Assembly: GCA_900751035.1 (NCBI GenBank)
Contig: CAADSF010000372.1
Coordinates: 1 to 15,893, forward strand
Source: an uncultured Oscillospiraceae bacterium
GTDB taxonomy: Bacteria > Bacillota > Clostridia > Oscillospirales > Oscillospiraceae
DNA length: 15,893 bases
Reading direction: 5' to 3'
Below, one piece after another: positions 7,508 through 14,669 of this stretch. A model generated the notes under the pieces. That model saw only the letters and a list, made by a program, of their open reading frames with translations, was not told the DNA's origin and ran no database searches. The position numbers were made by a program, and so were the translations under genes. Every line of letters begins with the position of its first letter. The stretch's first letter is position 1.

Positions 7508-7535
7508 TTGCGTTCAAAATAATACGTGTTATACT
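7508..7535 (+). promoter_or_regulatory. Possible downstream promoter of the ABC/rhamnosidase operon
   Basis: TTGCGT -35 (7508-7513), 16-bp spacer, TATACT -10 (7530-7535, 5/6 match), giving a start near 7541. The spacer and -10 overlap an imperfect palindrome ATAATACGTGTTAT (7519-7532, 6 of 7 paired positions), which might be a second protein-binding site. Confidence 0.45.
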
Positions 7536-7545
7536 TGTTTCATCA

Positions 7546-7565
7546 GCCGGTGCAGAAATACCGGC
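7546..7565 (+). other. Leader hairpin upstream of the binding-protein gene
   Basis: GCCGGT and ACCGGC pair over an 8-nt loop in the presumed 5' leader, 23 nt before the ATG at 7589. It is followed by AAAAA, not a T-run, so it is not a terminator. It might stabilise the abundant binding-protein mRNA; the function is a guess. Confidence 0.35.
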
Positions 7566-7588
7566 AAAAATAGAAATGAGGGTTTGAC

Positions 7589-9160
7589 ATGAAAAAATTC
7601 CTTGCATGGCTGCTCGCCTGCGTGATGCTTCTGAGCCTCGCGGCCTGCGCCAAAACGCAAACGCCTGCTGAAGAACCTGCGGATGCTCCCGCTCAGCAGG
7701 AGCCGGCAACAGAAACGCCCGCTCAGGACGAAGCCGCTGCCGAAGAAGCGACCGGCTGGACCGGCGATATTTCCCACATTGTCGTCACCTATCTGACGAC
7801 TGGCGTAACACCGCCCGCACTGGGAGAAGTACAGGACGCCGTCAACGCCATCACGACAAAGGAGATCGGCGTTGAGGTCGAGCTCCGGCCGATGTCCGCC
7901 TATGACGCGATTGCCCAACTTTCCGTACAGGTCGCCGGTGGCGATGACCTCGATCTGGTCATGCTGCTGCTGCAGAGCGTCAAGACATGGACCGATCAGG
8001 GTCTTCTGGAGCCGCTGGACGATTATCTCGCCGCTGACGCGCCTTACATCTCTGAATTCCGCAAAACCGTGGACATCTGTGCAGGCACCTACACAGATGG
8101 CAAGGCATACGGCGTCACGCCGATCCCGCAGTCGTTCGGCAACAGCGCGGGCTTTGTCGTAGCCAAGGATTATCTGGATGAAATCGGATTTGAGCACGAA
8201 GTAGACAAGGTCTACACGCTGGACGAGGTTCACGACGTTCTCGCCGCGATCAAGGAAAAACATCCAGAAATGTATCCCAACGGCACGCTTGCCCAGGGCA
8301 CCGGCTCTATGGCCGGCATGTCCGCGCTGACCGTTGATCTGCTCGGCGCAAACGACTGCTCCGGCGCGCTGATCGGCACAGACAGCACGGAAATCGTAAA
8401 CCTTTTTGCGACACCTGAATACGAGCAGTATGTTCGCACCATGCGCCAGTGGTATGAAGAAGGCCTCAGCTATCCTGACGCAGCTGTTACAAGCTCTACG
8501 GTTACCGAGCTTGTCGCCAGCGGCACGATCGCAGGCTACTTCATGAGCGGCCATCCGTCCGTTTTGTCCGATGTCGCCGGACACAAAATGGTCGCGCTGC
8601 GCACAACAGAGCCCGGCATTATTTCTTCCGGTTCGACGGGCTCGTTCTGGGCGCTTCCCATCACCTGCTCCGACCCGGACGCGGCGATTCGCTTCCTCGA
8701 TTACGTCTGCTCCAACCACGAAGTCTCCAATCTTCTCATGATGGGCATCGAAGGTGAGCACTACGTTGTTGCAGACGCAGAAAACAATGTCATCGGCTTC
8801 CCCGAAGGTGTCGATGCCACAACCAGCACCTATTATAACCAGCTCGGCGTTTGGGGCGACCGCCGCTACGAATACGTCTGGAGCGAAGCGCAGTCGCAGA
8901 AGGTTCTGGGACCGTATTCTGAAATTGCCATGCAGAACCAGACACAGGCCGTCGGCTATGCCTACGATGCAACGGCCATGGCGACGCAGATCTCCGTGAT
9001 CCAGAGCGTGATTGCAGAATACTGCCGCGCACTGGAGGCCGGCAGCGTTGATGTTGACACGGTTCTTCCCGAATTTATTTCCCGCCTCGAAGCGGCAGGG
9101 ATCAACGAGGTCATTGCCGATAATCAGGCGCAGTTCGACGCCTGGAGAGCCGCAAAGTAA
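7589..9160 (+). CDS. ABC importer substrate-binding lipoprotein (family 1, LplA/YtcQ-like)
   Basis: 523 aa. The N-terminus is a lipoprotein signal: MKK, a hydrophobic helix and the lipobox L17-A-A-C20, so the mature protein would be anchored outside the membrane by a lipidated Cys20. Residues 21-55 form a linker rich in Ala, Glu, Pro and Thr. From about 57 onward the sequence (DISHIVVTYLTTGVTPP) has the pattern of large carbohydrate-binding proteins of the Lpl/Ytc group, with a two-lobe fold expected. TGAGGG lies 6 nt before the ATG. The gene heads the second operon and is followed by two permeases of the matching type and by glycoside hydrolases, which makes oligosaccharide or glycoside capture the likely role. 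A hairpin follows the gene (9173-9200), a common device for expressing the binding protein more strongly than the permeases. The ligand is probably rhamnose-containing given the GH78 gene, by inference. Confidence 0.93.
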   Translation: MKKFLAWLLACVMLLSLAACAKTQTPAEEPADAPAQQEPATETPAQDEAAAEEATGWTGDISHIVVTYLTTGVTPPALGEVQDAVNAITTKEIGVEVELRPMSAYDAIAQLSVQVAGGDDLDLVMLLLQSVKTWTDQGLLEPLDDYLAADAPYISEFRKTVDICAGTYTDGKAYGVTPIPQSFGNSAGFVVAKDYLDEIGFEHEVDKVYTLDEVHDVLAAIKEKHPEMYPNGTLAQGTGSMAGMSALTVDLLGANDCSGALIGTDSTEIVNLFATPEYEQYVRTMRQWYEEGLSYPDAAVTSSTVTELVASGTIAGYFMSGHPSVLSDVAGHKMVALRTTEPGIISSGSTGSFWALPITCSDPDAAIRFLDYVCSNHEVSNLLMMGIEGEHYVVADAENNVIGFPEGVDATTSTYYNQLGVWGDRRYEYVWSEAQSQKVLGPYSEIAMQNQTQAVGYAYDATAMATQISVIQSVIAEYCRALEAGSVDVDTVLPEFISRLEAAGINEVIADNQAQFDAWRAAK

Positions 9161-9172
9161 ATCTGTAAGGGG

Positions 9173-9200
9173 AAAGCGGGCTGCTTCGGCAGCCCCCTTT
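9173..9200 (+). terminator. Intercistronic hairpin (attenuator or mRNA stabiliser) after the binding-protein gene
   Basis: Arms AAAGCGGGCTGC and GCAGCCCCCTTT pair at 11 of 12 positions around a stable TTCG tetraloop. The T-run is short (CTTTCTG), so it probably acts as a partial terminator or 3' stabiliser. It lies in the 59-nt gap between the lipoprotein and the first permease. Confidence 0.65.
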
Positions 9201-9219
9201 CTGTAAGAGGTGCCTGTAA

Positions 9220-10158
9220 ATGAAAACAGCAATCAAAATCAAGCCCGAAAAATATACCTTCCGGCGATCCGTTCCCATCTATCTGATGCTCCTGCCGGGC
9301 CTTGCGTACCTGATCATCAACAATTATCTGCCCATGGCCGGTATCGTCGTTGCGTTCAAAAAGCTCAACTTCAAGCTCGGTATCTTCGGCAGTCCGTGGA
9401 ACGGTCTGGACAATTTCAAATTTCTTTTTGCTTCCGGAAGCGTCGGTACGATGTTGCGGAACACGATCTGCTACAATCTCGCGTTCATCGTGCTCGGCAC
9501 GATCATTCCGATCACAGTTGCCATTTTGCTCAATGAGATCCGCAGCAAAGCCATGGCCCGCGTTTACCAGACCAGCATCCTTTTGCCGTATCTCATGAGC
9601 TATGTCGTCGTCAGCTATCTGGCCTATGCGTTTTTGAGCGTGGATACCGGCTTTATCAACAAGGTTCTCATTCCGCTGTTCGGGCGTGAAAAAGCCATTT
9701 TGTTTTATCAGGAAAAGAAATACTGGCCGTTTATTTTGACCTTTGTACACCTGTGGAAGGGGCTGGGCTTCTCCACCGTCGTATATCTTGCCTCTATCGT
9801 GGGAATCAGCCCGGAGCTTTATGAGGCTGCGCGCATGGATGGGGCCAGCAAGTGGCAGCAGATCAAGAATGTGACGCTGCCCAATCTGGTTCCTACTGCC
9901 ATTACGCTTTTTATTCTGAGTGTCGGCAAAATTTTCTTCTCCGATTTTGGCCTGTTCTATCAGGTGCCGCGCAATTCCGGTATGCTTTTCAGCGCAACGC
10001 AGACCATCGACACCTATGTCTATAACGCCCTGATGGTGAATAATAACATCGCGCTTTCCAGCGCGGAAAGCGTTCTGCAGTCGCTTTGCGGTGTCGTGTG
10101 CATCCTGCTCGCAAACTGGGTCGTGCGCAAAATCAGCGAAGAAAACGCAATGTTCTGA
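9220..10158 (+). CDS. ABC importer permease 1 (LplB-like, BPD_transp_1)
   Basis: 312 aa with about six membrane helices. The start MKTAIKIKPEKYTFRRSVPI, followed by YLMLLPGLAYLIINNYLPM, is characteristic of LplB/YteP-type permeases, which carry a basic N-terminus and the PxxGxxxAFK segment. The EAA cytoplasmic loop that contacts the ATPase is at about 202-221 (EAARMDGASKWQQIKNVTLP). AAGAGG lies about 9 nt upstream of the ATG. It would pair with permease 2 to form the membrane channel. No ATP-binding protein is encoded in the window, in line with this importer group often using a shared MsmX-type ATPase encoded elsewhere. Confidence 0.95.
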   Translation: MKTAIKIKPEKYTFRRSVPIYLMLLPGLAYLIINNYLPMAGIVVAFKKLNFKLGIFGSPWNGLDNFKFLFASGSVGTMLRNTICYNLAFIVLGTIIPITVAILLNEIRSKAMARVYQTSILLPYLMSYVVVSYLAYAFLSVDTGFINKVLIPLFGREKAILFYQEKKYWPFILTFVHLWKGLGFSTVVYLASIVGISPELYEAARMDGASKWQQIKNVTLPNLVPTAITLFILSVGKIFFSDFGLFYQVPRNSGMLFSATQTIDTYVYNALMVNNNIALSSAESVLQSLCGVVCILLANWVVRKISEENAMF

Positions 10159-10167
10159 GGTAGCAGT

Positions 10168-11061
10168 ATGAAATTAAAGAAAAAAGAAGATCTCGGTATC
10201 CGCATCGGCGGTCACATTGTTTTGGTGCTGCTTACCGCGCTTGCGATTCTCCCGTTCTGGCTGCTGATCTCCGCATCCTTCTCTGACCCTGCCTATGCCA
10301 CCCGCGAAGGCTATCGCTTCTTTCCGGCAGAGCTCAGTCTGGAGGCGTATCAGTATATCTTTCAGCAGTGGGCGCAGATCGGCCGTGCTTACGGGGTCAC
10401 GATCTTTGTTACTGTGCTCGGTACGGTCTGCAGTCTGTTTCTGGTCAGTACCTACGCTTACGCGCTGACAAAAGACCGTGTACGCGGAGTCAAACTTGCA
10501 TTTGCTCTCTGCTTTATTCCCATGCTCTTTAACGGCGGCGTCGTTTCACAATATCTCATTTACAGCAATATGCTGAAAATCAAAAACACGCTGTTTGCCC
10601 TGATCGTTCCGAATCTTCTGTTTAACGGGTTCAGCGTCATTCTGGTCCGGAATTACTTCAAAACCAACATTCCAGCGGAGCTGCTTGACGCGGCGGAGCT
10701 GGACGGCGCGGGTCAATTCTATATTTTCCGCAAGATGGTTCTGCCCATGTCCACCCCGATTCTTGCGACCATCGGACTGATCACCGCAGTGAGCTACTGG
10801 AACGACTGGACAAATGGGCTTTATTATGTTACGGACGCAAAGCTGTTCAGCATCCAGCAGCTTCTGAATGAAATGAATAACAACATTGCATTTCTGGCGA
10901 ATAACGCAAAAGACCTCGGGGGTATTGACCTTGGCGCGATCCCAAGCGCAACGATCCGGCTGGCGATTGCCGTTGTCGCGATCCTCCCCGTTCTGATCGC
11001 ATACCCGTTCTTCCAGAAATTCTTTGCCAAGGGCATCGCCATCGGCGCAGTCAAGGGCTGA
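10168..11061 (+). CDS. ABC importer permease 2 (LplC/YtcP-like, BPD_transp_1)
   Basis: 297 aa with about six membrane helices; the N-terminal segment GGHIVLVLLTALAILPFWLL, followed by ISASFSD, is typical of the LplC/YtcP group. The EAA loop lies at about 171-194, with DAAELDGAGQFYIFRKMVLP. The C-terminus (FFAKGIAIGAVKG) is the usual KG-rich ending of this group. The start has GAGG 8 nt upstream and lies 9 nt after permease 1. It forms the heterodimeric channel with permease 1, fed by the lipoprotein encoded upstream. The short gap to the rhamnosidase gene (13 nt) indicates one transcript. Confidence 0.95.
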   Translation: MKLKKKEDLGIRIGGHIVLVLLTALAILPFWLLISASFSDPAYATREGYRFFPAELSLEAYQYIFQQWAQIGRAYGVTIFVTVLGTVCSLFLVSTYAYALTKDRVRGVKLAFALCFIPMLFNGGVVSQYLIYSNMLKIKNTLFALIVPNLLFNGFSVILVRNYFKTNIPAELLDAAELDGAGQFYIFRKMVLPMSTPILATIGLITAVSYWNDWTNGLYYVTDAKLFSIQQLLNEMNNNIAFLANNAKDLGGIDLGAIPSATIRLAIAVVAILPVLIAYPFFQKFFAKGIAIGAVKG

Positions 11062-11074
11062 GAGAGGAACGTTC

Positions 11075-13867
11075 ATGGAATTATCAAACATTCAAATCAA
11101 TCACTTGCGTACGCCGATGGGCTTCGATTTATTCTGCCCTTTCAGCGTCAGCTACACGCTTGAACATACACGCGGAAAAACGCAGACCTCGGTTCGCTTT
11201 ATACTTACCCGCGCCTGCGACGGTGTCACAATCTACGACAGCGGCAAGCTGACACAGGTACTCCCAGCCTATCCGCTTGCAGCAGCGCTTTCGCCGCGCA
11301 CACGCTACCGGCTGACGATCCATGCGGAAACGGACGCCAATGAACGTGCGGAAGCGGAAAGCTGGTTCGAAACCGGGAAAATGGATGAACCATGGCATGC
11401 CCAGTGGATCGGTGCAGCAGATGACTGCACATCATTCTGTGTGGAAACGCAGATCCTTGTTTCCGACTTGAAACGCGCGCGGCTGTACGTTGGCTGCGCC
11501 GGTCTGTACACGCTGCATATCAACGGCAGGCGCGTTGGGAAAGAATATCTGACCCCATACTGCAACGCTTACGACGCATGGATGCAGGCCATCACGCATG
11601 ATGTGACCGAATATTTGCGTGAGGGTCAAAATACGCTCCGCTTCACACTGGGAAGCGGCTGGTACAAGGGCCGCTTTTCCCTCATGAACCGGGAAAATAT
11701 CTACGGCGACCGGCTTGCCGTGATCGCAGAGCTTGTGCTGACGCACTCGGACGGCAGTGAGGAGCGGCACGGCACGGATGAACGCTGGCGGGTTTTCTCC
11801 TCGGAATATACGCAAAACGGGATCTACGACGGCGTCCATATCGATGCCGGCCTGCCGCCGCAGCAAAAAGCGCTCCGGATTTTCTCGATTCCAAAGGAAC
11901 TTCTGCGTGACCGACTCAGTCCTCCGGTCACAGTACAGCAGGAAATCAAGCCCGTTCGCGCGTTTCATACCCCTGCGGGCGCATTCTGTCTGGACTTTGG
12001 TCAGAACCTCGCCGGACTTATTCGTGTTGACACCGCACAATTTCCGTCCGTGGATTTTCGTCTGCGATTTTTTGAAACGCTGGCTCCTGACGGCAACGTC
12101 TACACAAAAAACCTTCGCACCGCAAAACAGGAGTTTATCTACCGCTCAGACGGCACAGCGCGGACGCTTGTGCCGGAATTCACCTATTACGGCTTCCGCT
12201 ATGTCTGGCTCGACGCAAATACGGAGCTTCTGCCCGACGCATTTACGGCGCTCGTTCTTCACAGCGAAATGCCGGAGGTCGGTACGCTGCACACCTCCAA
12301 TCCGGATTTGAACCGGCTGATTGAAAACATTGCATGGAGCCAGCGCGGAAACTTCGTCGATCTGCCGACAGACTGTCCGCAGCGCGATGAACGCCTCGGC
12401 TGGACCGGCGATGCGCAGATTTTCAGTGGTGCGTCCCTCTTTTCACGGAACTGCGCAGCCTTTTGGGAGAAATTCCTGTATGACCTGCGCCGTGAACAGG
12501 AGAAAAACGTGGACGGCCATGTGCCCGTTACCGTTCCCACATTTGTTGGCAAAGGCGATCACGCTACTATGAACGCCGGCCTTGCCGGATGGGGCGACGC
12601 CGCAGCGATCATCCCGTGGAATCTTTATCTGCATACCGGCGATCTGTCCCAGCTTCGCCGGCAGTATCCCGCCATGCTGGACTGGTGCCGGTATATCCGC
12701 TCCTGCGATACCGGTAACCACCTCTGGGACAATGGATTCCAGCTTGGCGACTGGCTCGCGCTTGATACGCCGGAAACAGTCAAATTCGGTCAGACGCCGG
12801 AAGCACTGGTTGCCAGCAGCTATTATCTGTACTCTGTTACGCTGACAGCCAAGGTCGCAAACGCGCTGGGCGATACCGAAACGCAGGCAGAGCTGGAGTC
12901 GCTTGCAGACAAGATCCGCGATGCGATCCGGAAAGAATTCGTCACAGCGGGCGGCCGCATCGCCGGCGGCACGCAGACGGCGGACGTTCTGGCTCTGTAT
13001 CTGGACTTTGCCGCAAACCGTGAAAAAACCGCCGCAGAGCTGCGCGACAAGATCATGCGCAAGGCAAACGGGCATCTGAATACCGGTTTCATCGGGACAG
13101 CCTATCTTTGTCATGCGCTGAGCGGATCCGGCGGCAGTGATCTTGCCTATTCGCTGCTGCTGTCACGCGAATATCCCGGCTGGCTTTATGAGGTAGAACA
13201 CGGCGCGACAACGATCTGGGAACGCTGGAACGGAATCCATCCCGACGGAGCACTTGCCGATCCTGAAATGAACTCCTTTAACCATTACGCAAACGGCGCT
13301 ATACTGGAATGGATGTATCGCCATATGGCAGGTTTGCAGCCCATCGATGCCGCTCCGGGCTTCCAGCGGATTCGTTATGCGCCGCAGCCCGACGGCCGGC
13401 TGCAATTCTGCAGGTCCAAACTCCTCACGCCATTTGGCCTGTATACGAGCAATTGGGAGATCACTGCAGACGTGCTTTGCTTCAGTCTGCGCATTCCCTG
13501 CTCCTGCACAGCGGAGTTGGTTCTGCCGGATGCGCCGCCCGTTATCCACATCAACGAAGCCGCGCATCCCTATATGCCCGGCATGGCGCTTTCATCCGGA
13601 ACCTACCGGATCGTCTACGAGCCAACGCGCTGCTATTATGTGCGCTATGATCTGGACACGCCCGCGCAGGTCGTTTTTTCCAATGAAAAGCTGCTTGCAC
13701 CGCTGCTTCAAATCGTTCCGCAGACCGCTTCCGTTCCGCCGGTTCTTTCCGCCACTGCGCACGGGAGCATCCGCGCGCTTCTTGATGCGTCAGGCATTTC
13801 CTTGAACGACGTGCAGCGAAAAGATCTTGAATCCGCATGGGCAGCGATTCATCAATGGGATCTGTGA
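11075..13867 (+). CDS. GH78 alpha-L-rhamnosidase with C-terminal extension
   Basis: 930 aa from ATG at 11075, preceded by GAGAGGAA; an upstream in-frame ATG at 11024 lies within permease 2 and was not used. Order of domains by pattern: an N-terminal beta-sandwich (about 1-105), the Bac_rhamnosid_N-type domain (about 125-280, GLYTLHINGRRVGKEYLTPY), a second beta-sandwich (about 290-400), the (alpha/alpha)6 catalytic barrel (about 405-750) and a C-terminal beta domain. Catalytic-region motifs are D433CPQRDERLGWTGD446 and GATTIWE716RW, the acidic clusters conserved in GH78 inverting rhamnosidases. There is no signal peptide, so it should hydrolyse terminal alpha-L-rhamnose from imported substrates in the cytoplasm. 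The protein extends about 60 residues past the C-terminal beta domain; this tail (about 870-926) includes SIRALLDASGISLNDVQRKD, similar in pattern to the tail of the hydrolase at 1011-2009. Substrate class (flavonoid or phenylpropanoid rhamnoside, pectin, arabinogalactan) is not determined. Confidence 0.95.
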   Translation: MELSNIQINHLRTPMGFDLFCPFSVSYTLEHTRGKTQTSVRFILTRACDGVTIYDSGKLTQVLPAYPLAAALSPRTRYRLTIHAETDANERAEAESWFETGKMDEPWHAQWIGAADDCTSFCVETQILVSDLKRARLYVGCAGLYTLHINGRRVGKEYLTPYCNAYDAWMQAITHDVTEYLREGQNTLRFTLGSGWYKGRFSLMNRENIYGDRLAVIAELVLTHSDGSEERHGTDERWRVFSSEYTQNGIYDGVHIDAGLPPQQKALRIFSIPKELLRDRLSPPVTVQQEIKPVRAFHTPAGAFCLDFGQNLAGLIRVDTAQFPSVDFRLRFFETLAPDGNVYTKNLRTAKQEFIYRSDGTARTLVPEFTYYGFRYVWLDANTELLPDAFTALVLHSEMPEVGTLHTSNPDLNRLIENIAWSQRGNFVDLPTDCPQRDERLGWTGDAQIFSGASLFSRNCAAFWEKFLYDLRREQEKNVDGHVPVTVPTFVGKGDHATMNAGLAGWGDAAAIIPWNLYLHTGDLSQLRRQYPAMLDWCRYIRSCDTGNHLWDNGFQLGDWLALDTPETVKFGQTPEALVASSYYLYSVTLTAKVANALGDTETQAELESLADKIRDAIRKEFVTAGGRIAGGTQTADVLALYLDFAANREKTAAELRDKIMRKANGHLNTGFIGTAYLCHALSGSGGSDLAYSLLLSREYPGWLYEVEHGATTIWERWNGIHPDGALADPEMNSFNHYANGAILEWMYRHMAGLQPIDAAPGFQRIRYAPQPDGRLQFCRSKLLTPFGLYTSNWEITADVLCFSLRIPCSCTAELVLPDAPPVIHINEAAHPYMPGMALSSGTYRIVYEPTRCYYVRYDLDTPAQVVFSNEKLLAPLLQIVPQTASVPPVLSATAHGSIRALLDASGISLNDVQRKDLESAWAAIHQWDL

Positions 13868-13880
13868 AAAGGAGAACGAT

Positions 13881-14669
13881 ATGGCACAATTCTTTCATGC
13901 TGCACTCGCAGAAAACACCTGGCTGATTTCCGACGACAGCTTCGGCACGGGGCTTACGTTTGGCAAAGCGACTGCAAATTCCTATCTGATCGTCGGGGAA
14001 AGCCGTGCGCTGCTGTTCGATTTGGCTGTTCCCGCACCGGGTCTTCGCCAGTATGCGCAATCGCTTGCCCAAAAGCCGCTTTTGACGGTTATCAGCCATG
14101 GGCATCCCGATCATATTTATCACATGGAGGATTTTGACGTGCTCTGGCTAAATCGGGCAGACTGGGATTTCCCGCTTTGCGCATTGGCCGGTGCAGAGCT
14201 TCCGAAAAAGTGTCCGCAGCTGTGCGATGTGCCGGATGGAATGCAATTTGATCTCGGCGGACGGATTCTGGATGTGATCGCGATTCCCGGTCACACGACG
14301 GGAAGCATCCTCCTGTTCGACCGACAGACCGGCATTCTGTTCTCCGGCGATACGGTTGCAAGGCGTCTGCTGTACGGTCTGACCGGCTGCCCGCCGCTTA
14401 CACAGTTTTGTGACGATTTGCAGAAGCTTCAGCTGCTGCCGATCCGAAAAATTTATTCCGCGCATGACAGGGCGGCGCTGCCGCCGGATTACCCGGCGTA
14501 CATGACACGGATGCTGCAAACAAAGCTGTCAGCCGCAGCAGAAACATGGCAATACCCCGGCTTTCCGCTGATGCGGCGTCTGGTGGCCGGCGACGAAGCC
14601 TCGCCGGATTACTTTGATGCAGCAGTACCCGACACACTGCTTCAGGAGGAAAATACGCATGCGATATAA
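13881..14669 (+). CDS. Metallo-beta-lactamase-fold hydrolase
   Basis: 262 aa from ATG at 13881, with AAGGAGA upstream and 13 nt after the rhamnosidase stop; an in-frame ATG at 13827 lies inside the rhamnosidase gene. The full di-metal site is visible: S72-H73-G-H75-P-D77-H78, P136-G-H138-TTG, F-S-G-D157 and S-A-H195-D. The spacing matches glyoxalase II/lactonase-like MBL proteins that hydrolyse esters, thioesters or lactones, not zinc beta-lactamases of antibiotic resistance. No signal peptide is visible. Its place between a rhamnosidase and a GH43-like gene, sharing an 11-nt overlap with the latter, suggests it handles something linked to the same substrate, for example an ester or a lactone, but nothing in the sequence fixes the reaction. 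General detoxification is an alternative. Confidence 0.9.
   Translation: MAQFFHAALAENTWLISDDSFGTGLTFGKATANSYLIVGESRALLFDLAVPAPGLRQYAQSLAQKPLLTVISHGHPDHIYHMEDFDVLWLNRADWDFPLCALAGAELPKKCPQLCDVPDGMQFDLGGRILDVIAIPGHTTGSILLFDRQTGILFSGDTVARRLLYGLTGCPPLTQFCDDLQKLQLLPIRKIYSAHDRAALPPDYPAYMTRMLQTKLSAAAETWQYPGFPLMRRLVAGDEASPDYFDAAVPDTLLQEENTHAI

Noticed and set aside
7529..9232. Long minus-strand open frame (567 codons) opposite the binding-protein gene
   Set aside because: It is antisense to a clear lipoprotein gene with a signal peptide and ribosome binding site. Its translation shows no domain pattern, and the frame is open only because of the GC-rich codon bias of the real gene.
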